Virus record (IMG/VR): IMGVR_UViG_3300042861_002562
Location: 1 to 43,263 of that record
DNA: 43,263 nucleotides
Source of the DNA: a virus
Direction: 5' to 3' (one strand)
The notes beneath the pieces were generated by a model. That model ran no database searches and was not told the DNA's origin. It saw only the letters and a program-made list of their open reading frames with translations. Position numbers and translations under genes: made by a program. Of the stretch, positions 8,428 through 17,800 are shown one piece after another; the stretch's first letter is position 1; each line of letters opens with the position of its first letter.

Positions 8428-8937
8428 TTGTCTTATATTCCAGAAGATATAAAACAGCTATGGAAAGAGGCTGCACAATCTTTCAATGCACAGATAAGCG
8501 GAGTTGGTTACGCTTGCCTTCTCACATTTAATAACGAGATACGGGCTTCTTCAACAATAATGAGCGACACTGTAAGCTCAAAGCCAAGATTCATACCAGC
8601 CATGGGCGGATTAAGCAGCCCGCAACAAATTTACGGTTATCAAGAGACAAACTTTACGGCCTCTAGCGGATTTTATCAAGCTGAGACAACAAAAATTATT
8701 GAGGGAAGGGTTTATGGTGCAAACAAGGATTTCGATAATACACTAATAGCTCAGGGTTCTGCAAATGTATGGAAATTTGTTTGTGATAAAAAGCATATAC
8801 CAGATCTAATGAGGGCTACGACCGCCACGTTTTATAACGGGTCATCAAAAGAATTCAAAACCAAACTTTTTAGGCCGCCAATTTCTTATGGACTTGGGCA
8901 AGACGTAAACTGCATATCATTTTGGGTTGATTTCTAA
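8428..8937 (+). CDS. Probable neck / head-closure protein
   Basis: 169 residues starting at TTG 8428, chosen because AGGAGG (8417-8422) lies 5 bases upstream and no ATG fits. N-terminal helix MSYIPEDIKQLWKEAAQSF, then beta-rich sequence; it ends DVNCISFWVDF. No family recognised. Place between adaptor and tail genes fits head closure. The stop overlaps the next start (TAATG). Confidence 0.45.
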   Translation: MSYIPEDIKQLWKEAAQSFNAQISGVGYACLLTFNNEIRASSTIMSDTVSSKPRFIPAMGGLSSPQQIYGYQETNFTASSGFYQAETTKIIEGRVYGANKDFDNTLIAQGSANVWKFVCDKKHIPDLMRATTATFYNGSSKEFKTKLFRPPISYGLGQDVNCISFWVDF

Positions 8938-10109
8938 TGGCAAAAAGAGGACGAGAGAGACCGCCAAAAGATAGGGTTAGAGATATTCTTATAGATATAA
9001 GCTCTAGCGCATCTATTCAAGACGGAGGATTTGTTACAAACACACTAGCGGCTGTTCTTGGAATAACAATACCAGAAATTATATTGGCAAATGTATGCAG
9101 ATACTGTGGACCTATTCTAACTAGAAGAGCTAACACATATATAAGAAGTCAAATATTAACCAAGATACGTAAGCATCCAAATATAAACTTTTCAGAAGAT
9201 GTCTACTATAGAGGGGCTTTAGGTATACCAAAAAGATTCAATAAAGATAACTTTAAAAAACTTTTATATAAAGCATTAACTATAGAAGTCACAGCTTGTG
9301 GATACGTCGCAAGCCCAACCCTAGGAAGGGCCGCAAGAGCAACAAAAATAAAGGGTCCTACAGCCCTAGCTTCTTATAGAAACGCAAATGCAACAAGTGT
9401 TCAAGAATTAAAAGCCGATCTAAAAAGCATTGTTGAAAAACTTTATCAGGAAACAAGCTTTAGAGTTGGGGCTAGAAAAAGAACAGGCAAAAGAAACTGG
9501 CTTTACGAAGCGGACACTGGAAAGACTGACGTTGGTGGTTATTCTGTTTTTCCAGGACCAGGCGAGGGCGTGCTTAATGAACAGCAGGCTTATACATCTT
9601 CAACAGGCAGAAAAAATTTTAGATACAGTAGATCAGGAACTCATATAATGATAAGCGGGGGTGATTATAACCCAAATGAGTGGCGGCCAAACCCAGGAGA
9701 AACAAATGTAATAGAAAATATCTTTATAAGAAGGCTTCCAGGATTGATAAAATCAGTACAAACAACAGGATTAAAAGCATGTTTAAATAAAATAAAAAGC
9801 AGGTTAGGTAAACAGGCAGAAAGACAAGCAAAAGTTAGATTATCTAGAGCGCTAGGCTCAAGAAGACAAGGAATCGCTGTAACGGAACAGGGAATATCTA
9901 GCGAAGTTGTTTCAAAAGAAATAGATCCAGCGAAAGTTGCAGAAAAATCCGACATATCAGACCTCAACATAGAAGCATCTATAAATCAAATCCTAGGAAC
10001 AAAAAAATTTACAAAAATACAGTTAGATGTCTTTATAGAAAGAGGCAAGGGTCTTGGTTTAACTGTGCAGCAAACTTTGTCAACAATAAAAGAGGGGTTG
10101 GGAATATAA
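8937..10109 (+). CDS. Basic neck-region protein, unknown
   Basis: 390 residues, strongly basic with an Arg/Lys-rich N-terminus (MAKRGRERPPKDRVRDILID), a hydrophobic patch near residues 35-55, and a C-terminal helical domain after residue ~330 (SINQILGTKKFTKIQLDVFI). The length is far above the small HK97 gp10-type neck proteins, but the gene holds that place in the order. It could be a tail-completion protein with added domains. No catalytic motif seen. Start overlaps the previous stop. Confidence 0.4.
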   Translation: MAKRGRERPPKDRVRDILIDISSSASIQDGGFVTNTLAAVLGITIPEIILANVCRYCGPILTRRANTYIRSQILTKIRKHPNINFSEDVYYRGALGIPKRFNKDNFKKLLYKALTIEVTACGYVASPTLGRAARATKIKGPTALASYRNANATSVQELKADLKSIVEKLYQETSFRVGARKRTGKRNWLYEADTGKTDVGGYSVFPGPGEGVLNEQQAYTSSTGRKNFRYSRSGTHIMISGGDYNPNEWRPNPGETNVIENIFIRRLPGLIKSVQTTGLKACLNKIKSRLGKQAERQAKVRLSRALGSRRQGIAVTEQGISSEVVSKEIDPAKVAEKSDISDLNIEASINQILGTKKFTKIQLDVFIERGKGLGLTVQQTLSTIKEGLGI

Positions 10110-10110
10110 A

Positions 10111-11046
10111 ATGTCAATATTTAGAGGAATAAATAGATTTGGTGAATCAACAACTAGAACGATAATCAGAGAAAATATTATGGCTAAACTTTCTCAGGCC
10201 ATGATAGATGCTGGTGGTTACTACAACTTTCCAACTGGCGTTTTAGGATTTGATGGAAACGATCTTTCGCTTTTAAGACCGTCTTACAGACCAGAGTATG
10301 CAAATTTTAGATTTTGGGCTGGTAATAGCTCAAACTGGGTATGGGAAACCCAATCCCCAACTTATACTGGTGGAGCAGCACCAATACAAATAAGCGGAGT
10401 GCATATATCTGGCGTTTTCTACCCAGAAAAAAATGGCGGTCATTATGATCACTACATTGATTACGCAAGGGGCGGCGTTGTTTTTACAAACCCAATGCCT
10501 TCAGGACTTCAGGTAAGATGCCAAAGGTCTGAAAGAGTTGGATTTATATATCCTTCAATTGGTCCAGAGTACAGAAAAATATTTAATGCGCACTTAAGAA
10601 ACTGGCAAAATAGTCCTCCAGGATCAGGTTATGATGAAATTACACAAGAGGTTAAGGCCTTTATGCCAGCCGTATTTGTAGACATTAAAAGAACGGACGG
10701 CGAAGCCTATGAATTAGGTTCTGCAGTAAGAATAGACCGTTTTTCAATATCTTTTGATATCATAACTGAAGATACTATTTTTTATGATTTTTTAATGGAT
10801 TGCTGTAACTCTCTGCAAGACCAAACTATAGCTGCTTATAACGTAGATCAGGCTAGAGCGGGTAATGCATATGGATTAAACTTTGACGGAACCTTAAATC
10901 CAAATAGGAAAAGCTTCGATCAAAGATCGGCTAGTTATCCATGGAAAACAATAAGATTTTTAGGAGATGCCTCAGAAATAGATACTTTTATGGCCTTGCC
11001 AGTCATAAGAGGAGCGGTAGCCGTTGATTTAGAAGTAATAATTTAA
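10111..11046 (+). CDS. Probable tail-completion / tail-terminator-region protein, unknown
   Basis: 311 residues. N-terminal helix TRTIIRENIMAKLSQAMIDA, then a domain rich in Trp, Tyr and Gly (NFRFWAGNSSNWVWETQSP), then AVRIDRFSISFDIITEDTIF and a C-terminal beta stretch VIRGAVAVDLEVII. The last part resembles the beta edge of tail-terminator folds, and the gene lies directly before the tube gene, where the terminator is usually found. This is inference from order and secondary-structure feel. Starts two bases after the previous stop, with no strong Shine-Dalgarno. Confidence 0.42.
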   Translation: MSIFRGINRFGESTTRTIIRENIMAKLSQAMIDAGGYYNFPTGVLGFDGNDLSLLRPSYRPEYANFRFWAGNSSNWVWETQSPTYTGGAAPIQISGVHISGVFYPEKNGGHYDHYIDYARGGVVFTNPMPSGLQVRCQRSERVGFIYPSIGPEYRKIFNAHLRNWQNSPPGSGYDEITQEVKAFMPAVFVDIKRTDGEAYELGSAVRIDRFSISFDIITEDTIFYDFLMDCCNSLQDQTIAAYNVDQARAGNAYGLNFDGTLNPNRKSFDQRSASYPWKTIRFLGDASEIDTFMALPVIRGAVAVDLEVII

Positions 11047-11048
11047 TT

Positions 11049-11054
11049 GTGTAT
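11049..11054 (+). promoter_or_regulatory. GTGTAT promoter-like motif, tail tube gene
   Basis: AATTGTGTATTCT in the 30-base gap, 22 bases before the tube ATG, with GAGAG as a modest ribosome site. It would start the tube/chaperone message. Confidence 0.55.
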
Positions 11055-11076
11055 TCTAAATGAGAGATAACATAAA

Positions 11077-12276
11077 ATGTCCACTAGACTATTAAACAAT
11101 AACAGACTTTTTTACGCAATTGAGGCAATAGGATTTGCTCCATTTAGCGGTGTCGGAACCACAGCAAACACTCTGCAGTCAGGCTTTCTAATGGCCTCTG
11201 GAGTTCAGAGCGTTGGTATAGATACATCTTTTAATATTGAGCAAGTCTTCCAGTTAGGTCAGTTAGATATTTACGCTAACATGGAAAATATTCCAAACGT
11301 TGAAGTAACTGTAGAAAAGGTTCTTGATGGAACTTCTTTACTTCAGCACTTAGCAACACCATTAACTGGCCAAGGTTCTGAGCTTCTCTCTAGATACAGC
11401 AACCAGAGATGCGATGTTGCTTTTAACGTATATAGAGACTACTTATCATCAGCTAGCGGCACTGCTGGAAATATTCACCAGTGCTACATGAGCGGAATGT
11501 ATGTAAGCTCAATCAACTTCAATTTACCAACAGATGGAAACATGACAGAGTCCATAACACTAGTTGGTAATAGTAAAAACTGGAAAAACGGAGCTACTGT
11601 TGGTAACACAATAATGGATTTTAAACCAGTACAAGGTCAAACTTCTGCTCCTCCATTAAGCGGCTTAGTGATGAGACGGCAGAACGTAGTATTTGGTACT
11701 GGAACCACGGCTTCAGACACTAACGTTTCTTATCTACCAAAAGAAATTCCAGGTATAGATGCTACAGGATTCAATAGGACTTATGCCGCAAGCACTCTAG
11801 CAACTGGAGTTTACGAGGGATTCGGCGCTCACATTCAAAGCATTCAGATTTCTGCAGACCTAGGAAGAACTGAGCTTTTTGAATTAGGAAGACGCGGCCC
11901 TTATCATAGATACCTAGACTTCCCAATTGAAGTAACTTGCGCAATTGAAATAATTGATACTCAAGGTGACTCAATAATTGCTAGAGAAGAGTCTCAATCA
12001 AATCTAACCGACCAAAGAATATACCTTGTTCTTGAAGACGGAACGACTATAGATTTAGGAAGCAAGAATAGACTAACGTCTGTAAACAATTCAGGCGGAG
12101 ATACTGGCGGAGGAAACAGAACAGCTACATACAATTACAGCAACTTTAACGCGTTAACAGTAACTAGAAGAGCAGGCTCTGGAGTTTTAGGATTAGGTCC
12201 TGCGGCTCCTGGTAAAGCAGATCCAGCGAATGCATCTGATGAAGATCCGTTTGAATTTGGTGAAGTAGCAACTTAA
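11077..12276 (+). CDS. Tail tube protein with two tandem tube domains
   Basis: 399 residues. The sequence repeats itself: residues ~45-90 (SVGIDTSFNIEQVFQLGQLD, then NIPNVEVTVEKVLDG) align with ~260-305 (SIQISADLGRTELFELGRRG, then LDFPIEVTCAIEIIDTQ). Both show the beta-hairpin pattern of tail-tube folds. A tube monomer with two fused domains would form trimeric rather than hexameric rings, as known for phage T5 pb6. The C-terminal tail is acidic and flexible (KADPANASDEDPFEFGE). Codon use is richer in C-ending codons than in neighbours, fitting high expression. Location before chaperone and tape-measure genes supports it. Confidence 0.72.
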   Translation: MSTRLLNNNRLFYAIEAIGFAPFSGVGTTANTLQSGFLMASGVQSVGIDTSFNIEQVFQLGQLDIYANMENIPNVEVTVEKVLDGTSLLQHLATPLTGQGSELLSRYSNQRCDVAFNVYRDYLSSASGTAGNIHQCYMSGMYVSSINFNLPTDGNMTESITLVGNSKNWKNGATVGNTIMDFKPVQGQTSAPPLSGLVMRRQNVVFGTGTTASDTNVSYLPKEIPGIDATGFNRTYAASTLATGVYEGFGAHIQSIQISADLGRTELFELGRRGPYHRYLDFPIEVTCAIEIIDTQGDSIIAREESQSNLTDQRIYLVLEDGTTIDLGSKNRLTSVNNSGGDTGGGNRTATYNYSNFNALTVTRRAGSGVLGLGPAAPGKADPANASDEDPFEFGEVAT

Positions 12277-12282
12277 TTTTAA

Positions 12283-12310
12283 GGTGCGATGGGCTAATCC
12301 TCATCGCATC
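12283..12310 (+). other. RNA hairpin just before the spanin-like gene start
   Basis: Stem TGCGATG / CATCGCA extended by G-C and G-T pairs on both sides, with a 6-base loop. It ends 4 bases before the ATG at 12315 and is not followed by a T-run on either strand, so it is not a classical terminator. It should hinder ribosomes at that ATG, which also lacks a Shine-Dalgarno. Confidence 0.6.
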
Positions 12311-12314
12311 ACTT

Positions 12315-12746
12315 ATGACAGATAAAATATTGTTTTGCCTTTTATCATCCGCTATAATATGCGGTTGTAGGCAAGACAAAATAACTCAGGAAAAACCACT
12401 AATCGGTGAAAGCTTAGTTTTTCATGAATTTGAGGAATTAAAAGAAACAACTCACACGGAAAATTCAATATCCGATTTGAAAGATAAGAGAAATATTAAT
12501 TTTGGTGACTCCTCAGAAGCACTTAGACCAGAACCACAAATTCAATCTATTTCAGAAAAATCAGAAGTGCAAGAAAAAATAGAGTTAAAAACAATCTACA
12601 ATGAAGAAAGGAGTGAAAAAATGGAATTAATATTAAGCTCAACACTTGGAACAATTTTTTATACGATTACCGTTTTTGTTGCTGGAGCGCTTATTGGAGC
12701 ACCGCTTTGGAATTGGATTTCCTCAAAGTTGCCATGGAATAAATGA
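12315..12746 (+). CDS. Spanin-like lipoprotein with C-terminal membrane segment (unimolecular spanin candidate)
   Basis: 143 residues. The N-terminus is a lipoprotein signal: n-region MTDK, hydrophobic ILFCLLSSAII, lipobox ICGC with Cys18; Arg at +2 does not signal inner-membrane retention. Residues 19-102 are hydrophilic and charged, long enough to cross the periplasm. Residues ~105-127 are one transmembrane segment (STLGTIFYTITVFVAGALIG), then a short basic end SSKLPWNK. Outer-membrane lipid at one end and inner-membrane helix at the other is the layout of T1 gp11-type spanins, which fuse the membranes in the last lysis step. A strong internal ribosome site could give a second, shorter product. 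The stop overlaps the next gene (ATGA). It could instead be a plain membrane lipoprotein. Confidence 0.6.
   Translation: MTDKILFCLLSSAIICGCRQDKITQEKPLIGESLVFHEFEELKETTHTENSISDLKDKRNINFGDSSEALRPEPQIQSISEKSEVQEKIELKTIYNEERSEKMELILSSTLGTIFYTITVFVAGALIGAPLWNWISSKLPWNK
12621..12746 (+). CDS. Internal in-frame start: 41-residue membrane protein
   Basis: Inside the spanin-like gene, AAAGGAG (12607-12613) lies 7 bases before an in-frame ATG at 12621. This is a far better start than that of the long form. The product would be MELILSSTLGTIFYTITVFV plus 21 residues: one transmembrane segment with Trp and Lys after it, a size seen in small holins or pinholins. It would share its C-terminus with the long protein. 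Real translation is inferred only from the ribosome site. Confidence 0.45.
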   Translation: MELILSSTLGTIFYTITVFVAGALIGAPLWNWISSKLPWNK

Positions 12747-13819
12747 GTAAAAAAAGCAATATCGAAATGAAATTGCGCCAGATAGTATCTGGCTTTTTTC
12801 ATATAAAATTTAAAAACAAACTTTTTAAGTTTTTTGAGCCTACAAACGCTCTTTATTCAGAAGTAGCATTTCATACAGAGTCTTTATATGAAGATTTAAA
12901 AGCAGAGGGCTTCTTAACTGAAGAAGAAGAAGAGCAGATCCTGAAGGACAGAGGTTTATGGTCTGATGAAAAAGAAAAAAATCTTAAGCAAATGCAACAG
13001 GATCTAGAAAAACTTTTATCAGAAAGACACAAGTATAAATATCAATCTAAGGCAATAGCATCTATAGACAAAGCAATAAAAACTTTAGAAGAGTCTATAA
13101 AACAATTGCTTGATATCAGAGGCTCGCTTTTTTATCACACGATTGAGTATCAAAAGTCTTATAGAACAAATGTAATACTTATAAGCGAGTGTTTAAGAAA
13201 TAGAGACGACACTAAGGTTTGGTCTTCTTTTGAAGAACTAGAAAATAATGTTTCGGCAAGTGAGATAGATGAATTGATAGTTTTAACTTCAAAAAATAGA
13301 TGCACAACTTCTGAAATAAGAAAAATGGCTAGAACCGAACCTTGGAGAACAGTTTGGAAAACGGCTTGTAAAACATCTGGTAATATATTTAACAAGGCCA
13401 TAACAGACATAACAAAATCTCAATACGAGCTTTGCTATTGGTCAAACGTTTATGACTCGGTTTACGAAAGCTCTGATTATCCAGGGCAGGAAGTAATTGA
13501 CAACGATGAAATGTTAGATGACTGGTTTATATTGCAGGCAGAAAAATATGGAAAATCGAAAAAAGAAAATAGTGAATTTACTCAAAACAAAAAAATAGCC
13601 AACGCTTCTGAGGTTTTTATGGTTGTAGATACTCCTGACGATGCAAAAAAAGTGTATTCAGAATTGAACACTAGCAAGGCAGAGGAAATAATCAAAAAGA
13701 GGATGGCTAAGATAGATGAAAAAGGAAATGTTGCTGAACACGAATTTGCGGACGTTCAGCAAAACATGCAGATAGAGCTTAATAAACTAAATTCCAAGGC
13801 TGCAAATGGAAAAAGATAA
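12743..13819 (+). CDS. Tail-assembly chaperone-position protein A (paralogue of the gene at 14124)
   Basis: 358 residues, helical and charged. The N-terminal part runs beta-hairpin (FHIKFKNKLFKFFEP), then SEVAFHTESLYEDLKAEGFL, EEEEEQILKDRGLW and a coiled coil; later comes CLRNRDDTKVWSSFEEL. The same order of blocks recurs in the gene at 14124 (AIAEGFF, EIENIIKERG, coiled coil, CCFTSENEKVWDTFDDY). Genes between tube and tape measure usually encode the chaperones that wrap the tape-measure protein. A has an extra C-terminal ~130 residues with an acidic patch and a Lys-rich end. It overlaps the preceding stop by 4 bases and the next gene by 14. Confidence 0.55.
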   Translation: MSKKSNIEMKLRQIVSGFFHIKFKNKLFKFFEPTNALYSEVAFHTESLYEDLKAEGFLTEEEEEQILKDRGLWSDEKEKNLKQMQQDLEKLLSERHKYKYQSKAIASIDKAIKTLEESIKQLLDIRGSLFYHTIEYQKSYRTNVILISECLRNRDDTKVWSSFEELENNVSASEIDELIVLTSKNRCTTSEIRKMARTEPWRTVWKTACKTSGNIFNKAITDITKSQYELCYWSNVYDSVYESSDYPGQEVIDNDEMLDDWFILQAEKYGKSKKENSEFTQNKKIANASEVFMVVDTPDDAKKVYSELNTSKAEEIIKKRMAKIDEKGNVAEHEFADVQQNMQIELNKLNSKAANGKR

Positions 13820-14123
13820 CATCACAAGGATATACATAAATTATCAAACTCTAGACGAGACGGCAGAGAAAATACTATGCAAGTTAGTCGAGCTTCATTT
13901 TAAAACCGTTTTTGTAGGAGCCGTGTTTCAAATAGAAAAAAATTTTGGTCATTTATGGGGAGAGGACGAGGAATTGTCAGAAGATGAAATGACGGAAGAG
14001 CAAAAACTATGGTACGAAAAATTTTTGGAAACAAGAGACAGGATATTTGACCAAGGAAACAAAGAGAAAAAACAGGCAATAGCAAAGATAAAAAACTTCA
14101 CAATAAAACCAAAGGAACAATAA
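13806..14123 (+). CDS. Small chaperone-region protein, unknown
   Basis: 105 residues. MEKDNITRIYINYQTLDETA, then KILCKLVELHFKTVFVGAVF, an acidic middle (GEDEELSEDEMTEEQ) and a Lys-rich end. The start is inside the previous gene, with AAGG 7 bases upstream; the frame is +1 relative to it. It ends directly against the next ATG. It probably works with the two flanking paralogues in tail assembly; no family recognised. Confidence 0.45.
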   Translation: MEKDNITRIYINYQTLDETAEKILCKLVELHFKTVFVGAVFQIEKNFGHLWGEDEELSEDEMTEEQKLWYEKFLETRDRIFDQGNKEKKQAIAKIKNFTIKPKEQ

Positions 14124-14777
14124 ATGGAAGAAAAGAAAGTAAAGGTTGGAGAAACGGAATTCACACTAAAGAAACCGAGCAGCAAAATAAGAAAAGAAAG
14201 TGACTCTATTTACGCCAAGTCGTACAGAAGAGCAATAGCTGAAGGGTTCTTTCTAGAAGCTGAGATAGAAAACATAATAAAAGAGCGAGGCATAAAGGCG
14301 GCAAATCAACGCTACAAAAAAGAAATAGACGAAAAGATAGAACATCTTGAGTCTAGATTTAATAAAAACGATTTTGCCTCTGTTGAGGAGGGCGTAGAGA
14401 AATATTCTGAAATAGCCGAACTCAGAAAAGAACTAGAAGATCTAGATCAAGCAAAAAGAGAACTCTCAACTCAGTCTGCGGCAATAATAGCAGAAAATGA
14501 CAGATTTGCGTACTTTGTTTACGCTTGTTGTTTTACTTCAGAAAATGAAAAGGTTTGGGATACTTTTGATGATTATAAAAACGATATCTCAGAAGTAGCC
14601 GCAGGATTATCGTCAGAAATGATATCTTTTATATACGATGGAGCAAGTGCTTTATTAGAGGAGCTTGCTAAAATACGACCAGAGAATATATGGCGTGCCT
14701 CTGTTTCAAAAGCCAAAGAGGAAACTCCAGAAGATGCCAAGCCTAATAAATCTAAGAAATTAAAACCAACCCAATAA
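14124..14777 (+). CDS. Tail-assembly chaperone-position protein B (paralogue of the gene at 12743)
   Basis: 217 residues. Beta-hairpin start (VKVGETEFTLKKP), helix SIYAKSYRRAIAEGFFLEAE, EIENIIKERG, coiled coil to residue ~110, then FVYACCFTSENEKVWDTFDD and a final helix; ends Lys/Pro-rich. Block order matches the gene at 12743, without that protein's long C-terminal extension. AAGGAACA before the ATG is a good ribosome site. It stands right before the tape measure, separated by a GTGTAT motif, so it may be made from the tube-operon message before the tape measure is. Confidence 0.55.
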   Translation: MEEKKVKVGETEFTLKKPSSKIRKESDSIYAKSYRRAIAEGFFLEAEIENIIKERGIKAANQRYKKEIDEKIEHLESRFNKNDFASVEEGVEKYSEIAELRKELEDLDQAKRELSTQSAAIIAENDRFAYFVYACCFTSENEKVWDTFDDYKNDISEVAAGLSSEMISFIYDGASALLEELAKIRPENIWRASVSKAKEETPEDAKPNKSKKLKPTQ

Positions 14778-14779
14778 TA

Positions 14780-14785
14780 GTGTAT
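14780..14785 (+). promoter_or_regulatory. GTGTAT promoter-like motif, tape measure gene
   Basis: AATAGTGTATTCT, 24 bases before the TTG start at 14810, with AAGAGG in the leader. It would start the tape measure and tail-tip genes up to 29738, which contain no further motif in gaps. Confidence 0.55.
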
Positions 14786-14809
14786 TCTTATTGACAAGAG
14801 GATACTTTA

Positions 14810-17800
14810 TTGGAAAATTTTCTGCTGAATTTTGCAGCCCAAATAGATGTAGGAAGAATTGTAATAAGCCCAGGCGTAAAAAATACGCTTGCGGCTTTAG
14901 GCAAAATAGGCGGCGGAACAACAACTAGCAAGGTAAAACAAACAGTAGAGCTTGATGTAAAGACTATTGGAAGGGTTAGTGATCTCGGTTCAGATCTAGC
15001 AGCGCAAATAAGAAAATCTTTAGATAAGATAAAGATAACCCCGACTAAGATACTAGACGAGGCTTCTCTTTCAAAAGTAAACTCTAGACTAGAACAGATT
15101 CCTGTTATAATAAAATCCATAAATGCGGCAATAGCTGGGATCAAGGCTGTTCCTTCTATCGTCCCAGAGCCAGAAAGAGAGCTAGGCAGATTATCTACAT
15201 TAAGAAAATCCCTTAAATCTATAGAGGCTGAGGCAAACAAAGCTCTTAAGTTACAATTCTCTCTAGAGCTAGGCGAAATAAGAGGCTTTGATTCAAGCAT
15301 AGCAAATGCTAGAAGCAACGTAAAAAATCTTCAGGATCAGTTAGATAAGCTAAAGGCCGCCCCGTCAAAAAGCCTAGACATTCAGAAACAAACTGAAACA
15401 GCAAATGCCGCATTTCTAAAAATGCGGGATTTAAGACAGCAAAGAGCGGCTCAAAAAAATCTTTCTCCAGATGAGAAGCTAGCTCTTCAGGCACAAGAAA
15501 AGGAAGCTAGAGACGCGTTGGCAAAGATAGAGGCTAGAAGAGCTTCTAGTAAAAACGTAACTCAACAGATAGCTGAAGCGGAGGCAAAAAGATCTAAAGG
15601 GGCCACGGCTCAGTTTAATTTAGGATCTAGTTTAAAGGCCGAACAAGAGCGAGCTAAACAGGAAATAGAAAAAGCTAGAGCGCGTTTAGAAGCCGAGCAG
15701 CTAGGCCTTTCTATAATCCAAGAGCAATCAGCGGCTAGGTCTTTAACACCAGAGCAGACTAAAAAAATACAGGCTAAAGAAGCGGCAATATCTTCAGTGG
15801 AAGCAAAGAAGACTGAGATATCGAAGGCTTTTGATCAAATAAATAAAGAAATAGCCGACTTACTAGATAAGGAGCGTAAATCAGCTCAAAAGGTTATAGA
15901 CGACTATAACAAGAAAAGGGCAGAAGTTTTACAACAATTTAAGGGTAAAAGAAAAGATCTACCAGCTAGAACCAAAGCGCTAGAAGCCCTAGAAGCACAA
16001 TTCCCAAACCTGCTAGAAGCCCAAAGCGCTATAGGTTTTTCTGGTTTTCAACCAAAGACCAAAAAATTTCAAGAACTTAAAAAGAAGCAAGAAGCCGCAG
16101 CTCAAGCGTTTACCGAGTCAAATCAAGGGGTTGAGGCCGCAAAGAAAGAACTTGAAGAGACTAGGGCTAGTGTCCTAGAGCAGAACAAGAAAAAGGCTGT
16201 CACAAAAGACGTCTTAGATCAGCAAAATAAAGTTAACGAGGCCGCAAAAAAACTTGCGGATATTGAAAAAGCTTCACAAGAAAAAGTTAATAAGCTCAGA
16301 CAAGATTACGAAGCACTAGGAATATCGGTTGCTAAAGCCGCCGAGAAAAAATCGCAATTAGAAAAACTCAAGTCAGAAGGAAAGACCGGCCTTGAAGGAA
16401 TAGATGCACAGATTGAAAAAGCAAAAAAATCACTAAATGAAATTCAGCAAAAACTTGTTGTTTCTGGAGAAAGCCCGAAACTTACAAGAGCATTCCAAGA
16501 TGCGAGAAAAGAGTTTGCTTCAGCTTTAGCAAACAGAAAACAGGCACTTGACACTCAAAAATCTGTTGAGCAAGAAATACTAAATTTAGAAAATCAAATA
16601 AACGCTCAAAAAACAATTCAGATAGATTTAGAAAAACAACAGGCTGCTGCGATATCCGCAAAATCTGGAAATCTAAAGCAGGATATAGCGCTAAGAGAAA
16701 AAATAGAAGATATAATAAATAGGGCTATTATAGCCGAGAAAAATTTACAAAAACAAGTATCTGATTCTTACGCTAGAGTTGGAAAAAACGCACCACAAAA
16801 AACGGAGACAGAACTTAGAACCTCCGCTTTAGCTAGACTAGGTGTTTCAGAACCAGAAATAAATCAACCTACCGAAGAAACACTAAAAAGAATAAAAACC
16901 GCCAGACCTTCAGCCGCTGCAAGTAGGGCTGATGAGCGCGTTTCTAAAATTGAAACCTTAGATTCTCAAGAAAGGCTTAGAGTTCTTAATGAGAGAATAA
17001 GGACATTGGCAATAAAAAGGGTTGAGACGGAAAGAATTAGCATAAAGCCGAGTCTGGATTATCCAACGCCTAGAGAAACCATTGATAGGGCATATACTAA
17101 AACACCCGCCGTCACCCCACTAGGCACAGTAGAGGAGTCTATAAGAGAAAGAGTTTTTGCAGAATTAAAGCCATCTGATCAAGCGTCAGAAGTGAGCGCG
17201 ATTAGACAAGTAAACACTTTAATTAAAGAGCAAGTTGAGCTTAAAAAAGAAGCTTTAAGACTTGCGTCGCAAGAAGGCGAAGCTAGAAGGAAAGCCTTAG
17301 AAATAGAGGCTAAGCTCGAAAAGTTAACCAATATTGAAACTAGAAATAGAGGCAAGATAGCAACAGCTCTTGCGGCTCAAGGTTTTAATTTTGATCCTTA
17401 TACAGGAGTAGCGACTAAAGCTGTTCCGCCAGGACAAACGGCGCCTAGACCATTAAATATTTACCCACAATCAACACCTAGAGAGGCAGTGCTATCAAAA
17501 ATCGGTATTAACGAGAGTGAAGTTGATTATGCTACGACTGCAGAACTTAATTTTCAAGGCGCTACTAGAGTAGCGAAGAGTATAGCTAACGCAGAGGCTA
17601 GACTAGCTAGAGCGGGGCGACAAGAATTAGAAAACGCAAAACTAGTATCGAATAGATCTGTAGCCGCAGGAGATCTTAGAAGAAATTTAGTAGATTTAAT
17701 TCAAAGAGATCTAGATTTATCGAGAAGAAGAGTTGCGCTTTCTGGTGGCGAAGCACCAACTTTAGCACAATCTGCGAATAGAGTTATTAGTCGCACATTT

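Noticed and set aside
12283-12310. Hairpin read as an intrinsic terminator after the tube gene
   Set aside because: No T-run follows on either strand; it is listed as a translation-affecting structure instead.
13790-13825. Programmed frameshift between the chaperone-position genes at 12743 and 13806
   Set aside because: The second gene is in the +1 frame, no proper slippery heptamer is present at GGAAAAAGATAA, and it has its own ATG with AAGG upstream.
14788-15318. 176-codon open frame on - opposite the tape measure start
   Set aside because: Low-complexity Ser/Leu/Ala sequence mirrored from the coiled coil; no ribosome site or motif; the + frame is clearly coding.
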